64,000 nucleotides of DNA from Streptomyces exfoliatus (GTDB lineage Bacteria > Actinomycetota > Actinomycetes > Streptomycetales > Streptomycetaceae), in contig NZ_JNZP01000014.1 in assembly GCF_000725545.1 (NCBI RefSeq), forward strand, positions 1 through 64,000. The letters are read 5' to 3'. This document shows, one piece after another, positions 1 through 9,126 of this stretch. The notes under the pieces were generated by a model. That model was not told where the DNA came from and did no database searches. It saw only the letters and a program-made list of their open reading frames with translations. A program made the position numbers and the translations under genes. How positions within the stretch are numbered: position 1 is the first letter of the stretch; each line of letters starts with the position of its first letter.

Positions 1-426
1 GGCCCGAGCAAATGACCCGCGAGACGCCCATCCCAGCATGAGGCCGCTCAACGCGCGGCGGCCGCACCGCGATCAAGATCACGATCTACAGCTGGAGTAC
101 TAAGGCAACACCAGTCATCAAATTTCTTCTTCCGCGATTAAGAATTCCACCGTATCCGCCGTCGTGAGCCGTGTTCCACGCGCAGCCTAATACATGGGTC
201 GCGGATGAATTGAGACGTAGATCAAGGTTTGGGTGTGACGGAGCACGGGTATTGTGGAATCCTCGGGGAGTACTTTTTGGCCAAGATCGGCCCGGCGTTC
301 AACTGGTCGTCACTCTCGCGCAATTCCGGCTGCAAACCGTCCAGGGGAAACGCCGACGAGCCGGCGCACGCGCACCGGCTCGTCGGCCCTCCGGAAAACC
401 GGGTCAGTAATCGGTTTTCTCGCCTC
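1..426. other. gene-free left edge, partly AT-richer
   Basis: I see no supportable gene here. The stretch from about 95 to 330 is visibly lower in GC than the rest of the window, and every short open frame in it lacks GC-biased third positions. The only clear element is a hairpin near its right end, downstream of the synthetase stop codon. The far left could hold the degraded tail of a gene that lies outside the window. Confidence 0.5.
353..386 (-). terminator. hairpin terminator of the NRPS gene
   Basis: Perfect 12-bp arms CCGACGAGCCGG and CCGGCTCGTCGG flank a 10-nt loop. The hairpin lies about 40 bp beyond the synthetase stop codon. There is no U-tract, as is usual for Streptomyces terminators. 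Confidence 0.7.
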
Positions 427-3400
427 TCATTCCGCGGCCCGTGCCACGTGCTCGGCCACGACGGAGACGTGCGGCTCCTCCAGGAGCACGAGGTGGTCGC
501 CGGGCACGTCGACCACCTCGACCCGGCCGGTGGTCAGTTCCCGCCAGCCGTTCGTCGGGTCCTCGTGCAGGCTGTCGGCCGCACCGTGCATCGGTTCGAG
601 CACCCTGGGCAGGGGAGCGGTCGCCCGCAGCAGTACGAGATCCTCGTCGGCCGGCTCCGGCCGGTAGGTGAGCAGCGCGTGCCAGTGCGCCCTGAACATC
701 GCGAAGAGACGGCGCACCGAACTGTGCGAACCCTCCGCCGGCAGGATGCCCGCGGCCGTGGCCCGCTCCACGACGAAGTCGAACTTGCCCTCCGCGTCGA
801 GCCCTTCGGGGATGGCCTCCAGCGGCGCCTCGCCCCCGCGCTCCATCCACAGCAGCTCCCAGAAGAACCATTCGAGCAGTGAGTCGTCGGCGATGTCCGG
901 CCGTTCCCCCGGGGCGAGGGCGATCGGGTCGATGAGGATCAGGGAGGCGACGTCCTCCGGGTGGGTACGGCGCAGCTGCCGGGCCATCTCGAAGGCGATG
1001 AACCCGCCGAACGACCAGCCGCCGATGACGTACGGGCCTTCGGGCCGCACCCGGCGGACGGCCTCCAGGTAGCGGGCGGCGATCTCCGGTACGGAGTCGG
1101 ACGGTTCGACACCCGGGTGGGTGCCGGCGGCCTGCAGCGCGTACACCGGCCGGTCCTCCGGCAGGTGCTCGGCGAGGCGCAGGTAGCAGAGCACGTTGCC
1201 GCCCAGCGGATGGACCAGGAACATCGGCGGGCGGCTGCCCGTCGTCCGGATCGGGACGACCGGATCGTAGGCCGCCTGTGCCTCCCGCTCCCGCAGCCGC
1301 TCGGAGAGGCCCGCGACGGTGGGGGTGCCGATGAGGGACGACAGCGGGACGTTGACGCCGAAGAGCTTCTCGATCGTCACCACGAGCCGCATCGCGGTCA
1401 GCGAGGTGCCGCCGAGCGCGAAGAAGTCGTCGTGCACGCCGACGTCCGGTACGTGCAGGAGCTCGGCGAACACCCCGGCCAGGGCGCGTTCCTGGGCGTC
1501 GCGCGGCGCCACCCGGCCCTCGCTCACCCGGGCGACCAGGGCCGTGCGGCGCAGCTGCGCGTCGTCCCGCTTCCCGCTCGGGGTCAGCGGCAGCGCGGGC
1601 AGCCACGCGAAGTGCGAGGGCACCATGTAGTCGGGCAGGAGCCCGCGCAGCCGCGCCCTGAGGTCCTCGACCGGTGCCGCGCCCTCCTCGCCGACGAGGA
1701 AGGCCGCGAGGAAGGCGTCGGCGCCGTCACGGTGGCGGGCCACGACCGCGACCTCGCGGACGCCGGGGTACTCGTCGGCCAGTTTGGTCAACGCCAGCTC
1801 CACCTCGGCGAGTTCGACGCGGAAGCCGCGTACCTTCACCTGGGAGTCCTCCCGGCCCAGCCAGACGAGGTCGCCGCTCGGCAGGAGGCGGGCCAGGTCG
1901 CCGGTGCGGTACAGGCGCTCGCCCGGCTCCCCGTAGGGGTGGGGCACGAAGCGCTCGTCGGTGAGATCGGGGCGCCCCAGGTAGCCCTGTGCCAGGCAGA
2001 CCCCGCCGATGTGGATGACGCCCTTCGCGCCGGGCGGCACGGGCCGCATGCCGGCGTCGAGCACGTACAGGTCGATGCCGTCCAGAGGCCTGCCGATCGG
2101 CGGCAGCGCGGGGAACTCCGCCGGGTCGCCGGTCATCGTGAAGGCGGTGAGGAGATGGGTCTCGGTGGGGCCGTACTGGTTCTCGAGGACCGTTCCCGGC
2201 ACCGCGGCGCAGAAGCGGCGGATCTCGTCGGTGACGCGCAGTTGCTCGCCGGAGGAGACGATCACGCGCAACGCGGCGGGGCGGATGCCGAGTGCCTCGG
2301 ACGCCTCCGCGAGCTGCTGGAGGGCGACGTAGGGCAGGAACACCCGCTCGACCGCCTCCCGTTCGAGGAGCCGGAGGAGCGCCGGCATGTCCCGCCGCTC
2401 CTCCTCGCGGACGAGCTGGAGCGTGCCGCCGCCGCACAGCGTCGAGTAGATCTCCTGGAAGGAGACGTCGAAGCTCAGCGGCGCGAACTGCAGCGTCCTG
2501 CCGCCTGCTGCCCCGCTCGCCGCCGGGATCTGCCACTCCATGTAGGAGGCGAGCGTCCGGTGCGGCAGCATGACGCCCTTCGGCTCGCCCGTCGACCCGG
2601 ACGTGAACAGGATGTACGCGGTCGTCTCCCCGGTGACCTCGGGCAGCGCCACCGGCTCCAGGCCGTCGTCCGCCGCGAGCGCCTCGTCGAGCGGGAGCAC
2701 CTCGGCCGCGGGGAAGAGGGCGGCGTGGCGCTCGGGAGCGAGGACCCGGAAGGGATCCGAGCGATCGACCATCAGCGCGAGCCGATCCGCCGGGTACGTC
2801 ACGTCCAGGGGGACGCAGGCCGCGCCGGCCCTGGCGATGCCGAGCACCGCGGCGACGACCTCCGGTGAGCGGTCCATCGCCAGGCCGATGCGGGCACCGG
2901 CGCCCGCGCCCAGGCGCACGAGCCGGCGGGCCACCCGTCCGGCGGCCTCGTCGAGGCGCCGGTACGTCCACCGCTGGTCCTCGAAGGCCACGGCGATCGC
3001 GTCCGGCGTCGCGGCGGCCCGCTCCGCGAAGCGGTCGGTGACCAGGGCGGGCAGTTCGGTGCGGGGCGAGGGCGCGACGGCCGGGGCGAGGAAGCCGAAG
3101 CCGACGGTCTCGTCCGGCCGCTCGACGATCCGGCGCAGCAGCTCCAGGTACACATGGCCGAACCGCTCGGCCTGGGCCCGGGTGAAGACCCGGCCGTCGT
3201 GGTCCATGCGCAGCCAGATCCGCTGGTCGGCGGGGTCGACGACCGCGTTGACCAGGAGCTTGAAGTTCGTCTCCTCGTAGGTGCGGAAGTCCGTCAGCTC
3301 CACGCCGGTCTGGCGCAGCAGTTCGCCGAGGACCCGCGGGTCGACGTAGTTGAAGGCCGACTCGATCACGGTGTCGCCGCCCAGGTCCTCCTGGACGGCG

Positions 3401-6400
3401 CTGAGGGGGTAGTGGCGGTGGGGGTGCGCCTCCTGCTCCTGCAGATGGGCCTCGCGCACCACGTCCAGCCAGCTGCGGGCGCCGGGACCGATGCGGATCG
3501 GCGTGGTACCGAGGAACAGGCCGGCGATCCGCTCGGCCCCGTCGAGCTCGGGCCGACCGTGCATGACGAGGCCGGTGACCACGTCGTCCGTGCCGCCGAA
3601 CAGCCGCAGCAGCAGACAATGCGCCGCGAACAGAACGGACTTGACGGGAACGGACCGCTCCCGGGTGAAGCGGCGCAGCGCCTCGCCGAGACCGTCGGGC
3701 AACTCCACCCGGTGCGCGAAGACGCCCTCGGACCCCGGTGCCCCGTACGGACGGAAGCCGTCGAGCTGTACGGGCTCCGCCCCGGCGAGCTTGTGGCGCC
3801 AGAAGCTCCGGGCGGCCTCCGAGGCCAGGGCACGCCGCTCGTCGAGCACGTAGTGCGCGGCGGAGGGCAGCGGGCCGTCCGCGACGGGCTCCACGTCCTG
3901 CCCGGCCTCGTGCAGATAGTCCTGGAGCAGCTCGCGGACCAGGGTCGCCACGCTCCAGCCGTCGAGGATGGCATGGTGGAAGCTGAGGACGAGCTCCACC
4001 GAGTCCCGCAGGGCGTGGGCCCGGAAGAGGTAGAGCGGCGGGCGGTCGAAGTCGTACGCGTGGTGCCGGCGTTCCTCGATGTGGGCGCGGACGGCGGCCT
4101 CGGCCTCCTCGGCGCCCGCCTCGCGCAGGTCGACCGCCTCGAACCCGCCGTCGACCCGGGGGTGGACGGTCTGCAGGGGTTCGGAGAAGCCGGCGAGGGA
4201 GAAGCCGGAGCGCAGCACCGGGTGACGGGCGACGAGCCTGCCGAAGGCCGTGCGCAGCGCCTCCTCGTGCCACGGGAGACGCAGCGAGTAGCGGAAGACG
4301 TCGTGGTAGACGGCAGAGTTCTCGTGCTCGCGGCTGTGGTAGAGCAGGCCGAGCTGGAGACGGGTGGCCGGATAGGCGTCGGCCAGGCCCGCCACGCGGG
4401 CCCGGTCCACGGTCGACACCAGGGCGAACGGTTCGAGAAACGCCGTGCTCCCCGGGGCGGCCGAGGTGCGCACGCGTCCGGCGAGCCCCGCCACCGTGGG
4501 GTTGAGCACCAGGTCGGCCAGGGTGAAGTGGACGCCCCGCCGCTCGGCCAGGGCGCGGATCCGCAGCATGAGGATGGAGTCGCCGCCCAGGGCGTAGTAG
4601 TTCTGGTGCACCCCCACCCGCTCCACGCCCAGTACCTCGGACCATACGGCGGCGAGCGCGGCCTCGACCTCGTCGCGCGGTGCCTCGTCGCCGGCCGCGG
4701 CGAGCGTGGGCGCCGGGAGCCGGCGGTGGTCGGTCTTGCCGTTCGGGGTGAGCGGGATCGCGTCGAGCCGCGTGAAGTGGGCGGGGATCATGTACCCGGG
4801 CAGGGCGGCGGCGAGGTGGCCGCGCAGCACCGCCGCGTCCAGGTCCTCGTCGGCGGTGTAGTACCCGACGAGGTACGTGCCGCGGTCGGCCGACCGGTGG
4901 CCGGTGACGGCCGCCGCCCGCACGCCGGGGCAGGTCGCCAGGCGGTCCCGCACCTCGCCCGGTTCGACGCGGTTGCCGCGGATCTTGACCTGTCCGTCGA
5001 TCCGGCCCAGGTACTCGATGTCCCCGCTCGCCAGGCGGCGTACGAGGTCGCCCGAGCGGTACATGCGGCCGCCGGGCACGAACGGGTCGTCGGCGAACCT
5101 CTCCCGGGTCAGCTCCGGCCGGTCCAGGTAGCCCCGGGCCACGCCGACACCCGCGATGCACAGCTCGCCGGGCGCGCCGACCGGCTGCGGGCCGCCGTCC
5201 TGGTCGAGCACGTACAGGCGGGTGTTGTCGATGGGCCGGCCGATCGGCACACGGCCCACCGGCCGCGCGGGGTCGGCGGGGCAGTCGAAGTACGAGACGT
5301 CGACGGTCGCCTCGGTCGGCCCGTACAGGTTGACGAGCCGGGGCGCCGCCTCCCCGGCGAAGAGCCGGTTGAAGCGGTCCACCAGGGCGGGCGGCAGCGC
5401 CTCGCCGCTGCAGAAGACGTGGTGCAGCGACCTGGTGTCGTCGAGCAGCCCGGGGGAGTCCTCCAGGAGGTCGAGGAAGGTGGCGAACATCGAGGGGACG
5501 AAGTGGACGACGCCGACCCGGCGGCGGGCGATAGTGCGCAGGATCTCCCGCGGGTCCTTCTCGCCGCCCGGCGGCAGCAGGGCGAGGGAGGCGCCCTCGA
5601 CGGCCCACCAGAACAGCTCCCACACCGAGACGTCGAAGGAGACCGGCGTCTTCTGCAGCAGGACGTCGCCCTCGCCGACGGGGTAGCGGCGCTGCATCCA
5701 GGCCAGCCGGTTGATCACCGAGCGGTGCTCGACGACCACGCCTTTGGGCTTGCCCGTGGAGCCCGAGGTGTAGATGACGTAGGCCGGGTCGCGCGGGCCG
5801 GCGACCGGCTCCAGGGGTGCGTCGGAGGCCCGCGGGAGGTCGTCGACGTCGAGGACGGGCACCTCGCCGCCCAGCACCGTGCCACCCGCCCTGCTGCCGC
5901 CCGCCACCAGGACCGCCTTGGCGCCCGAGTCCTCGATGAGGAGGCGGATCCGCTCCGCCGGATGATCAGGCGCCACCGGCGTGTAGGCGGCCCCCGCCTT
6001 CAGTACGCCGAGAATGGCGGCCGGCAGGGACAGGCAGCGCTCCATCAGCACCGCCACCCGGTCACCGGGCCCCACGCCCCCGTCCCGCAGCACCCGCGCG
6101 ACGTGGTCGGCGCGCTCGTCGAGCCCGGCGAAGGTGAGCGACCGCCCGGTGGCGTCGTCGACGACGGCGGTGCGGTCCGGCGTACGGGCGGCCTGCTCCC
6201 CGAACAGCCCGTGGAGCGTCCGGTCCGCCGCGTAGTCCACGGCCGTGTCGTTGCAGCCGGCCACGAGCGCCGCCCGCTCGTCGGCGTCCAGCATGGAGAT
6301 CTCGGCGAGCGGCCGGTCAGGGGCGTCCAGGGTGCGCTCGATGACGGCCTTCAGATGCCGGCCCACCGCCTCGACGGGGAAGTCCTCGTCGAAGACGTCG

Positions 6401-7581
6401 CAGCCGTAGTCCACGTCGACGAGGAGGTCGCCGACCTCGTCGAGTTCGTTGACGACGACCGCCAGGGCGTCCGTGTCGTGGGCGCGGGCCTGCACCACGG
6501 TCCCGTAGGAGAGGCCGGGGATCTCCTGCTGCCGCGGCCAGCGCAGATGGGCGATGGTCACGTCGAACAGGCGGCGCGGCCCGTCACTGCTGTGCAGGGG
6601 CAGGTCCCGCAACACGTCGCCCAGGGCGAGCCGCTCGTGCGGCTTGAGGGCGCGGGTGGCGTTGCGGATCTCCGCCACGAGTTCGCCCATGGTCCTGGTG
6701 CCCGTCGGACGGGTCACCAGCGGAAGGGTGTTGGCGAAGTGGCCGACCGTACGGCGCTGTTCGTCGGTGGGCCGGTTGAGCAGCGGGACGCCGAGCACCA
6801 CCTCCTCGGTGCGCAGCACGCGGGAGAGGTAGACGGAGAAGGCGGCGGAGACGAAGGCGAAGACCGAATCACCGCGCTCGCGGACGCGGTTCACCAGGGG
6901 CCGTTCGATGACGAAGCTGTGGCGGGCGCTGCGCCGTGCGCCGCTGGCCTCCTTCCGGGGGAAGAACTCGGGGACGACGTCCGCCATGGACTCCCGGAAG
7001 AAGTCCCGGTCCGCCCGGTGCTCCCGCGAGGCCCGGTAGTCCTCCTCGGCGCGCACGAAATCGACGTACTGAGGGGCTTCGTCGGTGAGCGGGGCACCGG
7101 TGCGCAGCACGTGCGCGTAGTCGGCGCGGACCCGCGTCATGAACAGGTTGAGGCCCCAGGCGTCGGCGACGATGTGGTGGGCCTTGACGTGGGCGTGGAC
7201 GACGGAACCGGACTCCACGAGGAGGGTCAGCTCGGACGTCCGGCCGCCGCGCAGGTCGAAGGGCCGGTCGAAGGACTCGCGTATCCAGCGACGGCAGGCG
7301 GCCGCCGGGTCGGCCTCGGAGCTGAGGTCGACGGTACGGACCTCCGGCACGTCGGCGAGCCACTGGTGGGGCGTGCCCTCCACCTCGCCGAAACGGAGCC
7401 GGAACGCGTCGGCGGCCACGGCCGCCCGGTGCAGGCATTCCGCCAGGACGCCGAGGTCGACGGGGCCGCGGAAGCTGTCGTAGATCTGGCAGTTGAACTG
7501 AGGGTTTTCCGGAAAGTTCGAGTTGGCCGCCCAGACGTCACGCTGATAGGCCGTCAGCGGAGTACGCGCAATGGCATTCAC
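427..7581 (-). CDS. two-module nonribosomal peptide synthetase C-A-PCP-C-A-PCP-TE
   Basis: A 2384-aa multimodular enzyme that builds and releases a short peptide. In order: C1 with HHIVADAWG at residues 135-143; A1 with YTSGSTGKPKG near 600; PCP1 with GGDSI near 997; C2 with HHAILDGWS near 1200; A2 with FTSGSTGEPKG near 1660; PCP2 with GGTSL near 2054; and a thioesterase with GWSFGG near 2189. Residues lining the A1 pocket read DVWHFSLVDK, the EntF serine code. A2 reads about DVQFVSQLLK, which resembles but does not match the proline code. The N-terminal C domain suggests a carrier-bound or acyl substrate comes from elsewhere. I start at GTG 7581, nine bases after GAGGGG; an upstream in-frame ATG at 7647 lacks such a site. 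No MbtH gene is visible. The architecture is certain; the product is unknown. Confidence 0.95.
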   Translation of the reverse strand: MNAIARTPLTAYQRDVWAANSNFPENPQFNCQIYDSFRGPVDLGVLAECLHRAAVAADAFRLRFGEVEGTPHQWLADVPEVRTVDLSSEADPAAACRRWIRESFDRPFDLRGGRTSELTLLVESGSVVHAHVKAHHIVADAWGLNLFMTRVRADYAHVLRTGAPLTDEAPQYVDFVRAEEDYRASREHRADRDFFRESMADVVPEFFPRKEASGARRSARHSFVIERPLVNRVRERGDSVFAFVSAAFSVYLSRVLRTEEVVLGVPLLNRPTDEQRRTVGHFANTLPLVTRPTGTRTMGELVAEIRNATRALKPHERLALGDVLRDLPLHSSDGPRRLFDVTIAHLRWPRQQEIPGLSYGTVVQARAHDTDALAVVVNELDEVGDLLVDVDYGCDVFDEDFPVEAVGRHLKAVIERTLDAPDRPLAEISMLDADERAALVAGCNDTAVDYAADRTLHGLFGEQAARTPDRTAVVDDATGRSLTFAGLDERADHVARVLRDGGVGPGDRVAVLMERCLSLPAAILGVLKAGAAYTPVAPDHPAERIRLLIEDSGAKAVLVAGGSRAGGTVLGGEVPVLDVDDLPRASDAPLEPVAGPRDPAYVIYTSGSTGKPKGVVVEHRSVINRLAWMQRRYPVGEGDVLLQKTPVSFDVSVWELFWWAVEGASLALLPPGGEKDPREILRTIARRRVGVVHFVPSMFATFLDLLEDSPGLLDDTRSLHHVFCSGEALPPALVDRFNRLFAGEAAPRLVNLYGPTEATVDVSYFDCPADPARPVGRVPIGRPIDNTRLYVLDQDGGPQPVGAPGELCIAGVGVARGYLDRPELTRERFADDPFVPGGRMYRSGDLVRRLASGDIEYLGRIDGQVKIRGNRVEPGEVRDRLATCPGVRAAAVTGHRSADRGTYLVGYYTADEDLDAAVLRGHLAAALPGYMIPAHFTRLDAIPLTPNGKTDHRRLPAPTLAAAGDEAPRDEVEAALAAVWSEVLGVERVGVHQNYYALGGDSILMLRIRALAERRGVHFTLADLVLNPTVAGLAGRVRTSAAPGSTAFLEPFALVSTVDRARVAGLADAYPATRLQLGLLYHSREHENSAVYHDVFRYSLRLPWHEEALRTAFGRLVARHPVLRSGFSLAGFSEPLQTVHPRVDGGFEAVDLREAGAEEAEAAVRAHIEERRHHAYDFDRPPLYLFRAHALRDSVELVLSFHHAILDGWSVATLVRELLQDYLHEAGQDVEPVADGPLPSAAHYVLDERRALASEAARSFWRHKLAGAEPVQLDGFRPYGAPGSEGVFAHRVELPDGLGEALRRFTRERSVPVKSVLFAAHCLLLRLFGGTDDVVTGLVMHGRPELDGAERIAGLFLGTTPIRIGPGARSWLDVVREAHLQEQEAHPHRHYPLSAVQEDLGGDTVIESAFNYVDPRVLGELLRQTGVELTDFRTYEETNFKLLVNAVVDPADQRIWLRMDHDGRVFTRAQAERFGHVYLELLRRIVERPDETVGFGFLAPAVAPSPRTELPALVTDRFAERAAATPDAIAVAFEDQRWTYRRLDEAAGRVARRLVRLGAGAGARIGLAMDRSPEVVAAVLGIARAGAACVPLDVTYPADRLALMVDRSDPFRVLAPERHAALFPAAEVLPLDEALAADDGLEPVALPEVTGETTAYILFTSGSTGEPKGVMLPHRTLASYMEWQIPAASGAAGGRTLQFAPLSFDVSFQEIYSTLCGGGTLQLVREEERRDMPALLRLLEREAVERVFLPYVALQQLAEASEALGIRPAALRVIVSSGEQLRVTDEIRRFCAAVPGTVLENQYGPTETHLLTAFTMTGDPAEFPALPPIGRPLDGIDLYVLDAGMRPVPPGAKGVIHIGGVCLAQGYLGRPDLTDERFVPHPYGEPGERLYRTGDLARLLPSGDLVWLGREDSQVKVRGFRVELAEVELALTKLADEYPGVREVAVVARHRDGADAFLAAFLVGEEGAAPVEDLRARLRGLLPDYMVPSHFAWLPALPLTPSGKRDDAQLRRTALVARVSEGRVAPRDAQERALAGVFAELLHVPDVGVHDDFFALGGTSLTAMRLVVTIEKLFGVNVPLSSLIGTPTVAGLSERLREREAQAAYDPVVPIRTTGSRPPMFLVHPLGGNVLCYLRLAEHLPEDRPVYALQAAGTHPGVEPSDSVPEIAARYLEAVRRVRPEGPYVIGGWSFGGFIAFEMARQLRRTHPEDVASLILIDPIALAPGERPDIADDSLLEWFFWELLWMERGGEAPLEAIPEGLDAEGKFDFVVERATAAGILPAEGSHSSVRRLFAMFRAHWHALLTYRPEPADEDLVLLRATAPLPRVLEPMHGAADSLHEDPTNGWRELTTGRVEVVDVPGDHLVLLEEPHVSVVAEHVARAAE

Positions 7582-7972
7582 AAGCTTGGTCCCCTCGCAC
7601 CAGTCTGCTGATCCGCGCCCGATACTGCCCGGGCGTGCGGAACGCATCCTGAACGCGGGGATCCTGGTAGTCGCAGTACTCGGCTGAACCGCATTTCCGA
7701 GGAATGGTTTTCGGTCTTGTCATCGAACGGTTCCGGTTCTTCTCCGGCGCTCCGGCGGCCCGATCGAGGGAAAACGGAGACGAACACCGCATGATTCGCG
7801 CCACCGACGTGGAAGCTCACCGCCCGCGGGCCCTTGTGTGATCACGGGAGTGTGTTGTTGCCTCTGGTGCATCGACACCCGCTCAGGTTCGTCAGGCGGG
7901 CGGCATGTGGCCGGAAGGCGAGATGCCGGCGATCTTCCGTACGACGATCTTCCGTATCGTGAAGGGATCACC
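7582..7972. other. divergent intergenic region between NRPS and methyltransferase
   Basis: This 391-bp region separates two divergent genes and must hold both promoters. Visible elements are a GTGATCAC palindrome at 7838-7845 and a 12-bp direct repeat CGATCTTCCGTA at 7930-7941 and 7945-7956. The repeat sits just before the methyltransferase ribosome site GAAGGG (7961-7966). Short minus-strand frames here have no coding signature. Confidence 0.55.
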
Positions 7973-9028
7973 ATGACCGAACCTTCGGCGGCCGCCACGG
8001 ACGAACTGTGGAAACTGGTGTACACCAGCTTCCGGTTCCCGTTCCTGCACGCGGCACAGCGCCTGGAATTGTTCACCCTGCTCAAGGAGCGGCCGGGCAG
8101 CACCATCGACGAGATATCCGGCGCGTTAGGACTGGAAAAGCGCGCGGGTCACGTACTGCTGCTCGGCTGTACCGCGTTCGAGCTCGTACGCAAGGACGGC
8201 GAGGGATATCACAACACCCCCGCGACCGATCTGCTGGCGGGCGATCCGGGCGCGTTCATGCCCGTCATCATTCGCTACACCCACGAGATGTTGTACCGGC
8301 CGATGGGCTGGCTCTACGAATCGCTGGTGAACAACGAGAACCTGGGGCTGCATCGCGAGCTGCTCGCCGGATCCTCGGCGACCACGCTGTACGAACTCCT
8401 CGCCGAGGACGAGAACCTCGAGAAGGTCTTCACGGCCATGATGGAGCACCAGAGCCGTTCGGTGGTCGAGGACTTCGTCAACGCCGTCGACTTCTCGTCC
8501 TACCGTCGCGTACTGGACGTCGGCGGTGGCACCGGAACCAACGCCATCAGTTTCGCCCAGCGATGGCCGGACCTCCAGGCGACCATCCTGGAACTGCCGA
8601 ACGTGGCGAAGATGGCGAACGACCGGATCGCCGAGGTCGGTCTTTCCGAGCGGGTGCGCGCGATCGGAACCGACATCATGCAGGACGAGTTCCCCACCTC
8701 GTCCCACGACTGCGTCGTGTATTCCCGTTTCCTCGAGATCTGGTCCCCCGAACAGGTCCGCAACCTCTTCGAGAAGACCTACCGCGCGCTGGAACCCGGC
8801 GGCCACCTGGTGATCGTCGCCTGCGCCCAGGACGACGACGAGACCGGCCCCGCCCACGCCGCCTTCATGTCGGCGTACGTCCACACGATCGCGTCGCCCG
8901 AGGGCCGCGTCTACACGCCGCGGGAATTCGAGCAGTGGTACACCGAGGCGGGCTTCGAACCACTGGACCGCCAGTATCCCGGCCGGTTCGACGTCATCCT
9001 CCGCGCCCGCAAGCCGAAGGCCGACTGA
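7973..9028 (+). CDS. SAM-dependent O-methyltransferase of the NRPS locus
   Basis: This 351-aa protein has the two-domain layout of small-molecule O-methyltransferases. Residues 1-150 form a helical, winged-helix dimerisation part. A Rossmann domain follows, with the SAM-binding loop VLDVGGGTGTNA. It probably methylates the peptide or its precursor. ATG 7973 is chosen because GAAGGG lies six bases upstream; a longer frame starting at 7838 has no support. Codon 52 (8126-8128) is TTA, the rare leucine codon that needs the bldA tRNA in Streptomyces. This ties expression to development, as in many antibiotic loci. It is divergent from the synthetase and 98 bp ahead of the monooxygenase. The substrate is unknown. 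Confidence 0.88.
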   Translation: MTEPSAAATDELWKLVYTSFRFPFLHAAQRLELFTLLKERPGSTIDEISGALGLEKRAGHVLLLGCTAFELVRKDGEGYHNTPATDLLAGDPGAFMPVIIRYTHEMLYRPMGWLYESLVNNENLGLHRELLAGSSATTLYELLAEDENLEKVFTAMMEHQSRSVVEDFVNAVDFSSYRRVLDVGGGTGTNAISFAQRWPDLQATILELPNVAKMANDRIAEVGLSERVRAIGTDIMQDEFPTSSHDCVVYSRFLEIWSPEQVRNLFEKTYRALEPGGHLVIVACAQDDDETGPAHAAFMSAYVHTIASPEGRVYTPREFEQWYTEAGFEPLDRQYPGRFDVILRARKPKAD

Positions 9029-9126
9029 CTCGGCCCGCACGCCCCCGCACGGCACGTCGTCGCCCAGAGAGTCGCAGAAGCGCTGGCCGGCCGCCTCGAC
9101 CGGCGGCCGGCCGATAGGAGCGGGAA

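Noticed and set aside
961..2868. 635-aa plus-strand frame within the NRPS region
   Set aside because: Same antisense effect; no motif and no ribosome site.
1727..5623. 1298-aa minus-strand frame overlapping the NRPS
   Set aside because: A +1 frame shadow of the real gene, Arg/Pro-rich and lacking any NRPS motif.
427..7581. Catecholate siderophore synthetase of the EntF type
   Set aside because: The serine code matches EntF, but there are two modules, and no 2,3-dihydroxybenzoate genes or siderophore transporters are in the window.
3154..7611. 1485-aa plus-strand open frame opposite the NRPS gene
   Set aside because: It is the antisense shadow of a GC-biased gene. It has Arg/Gly/His/Val-rich text without domains, while the minus strand has a full synthetase.
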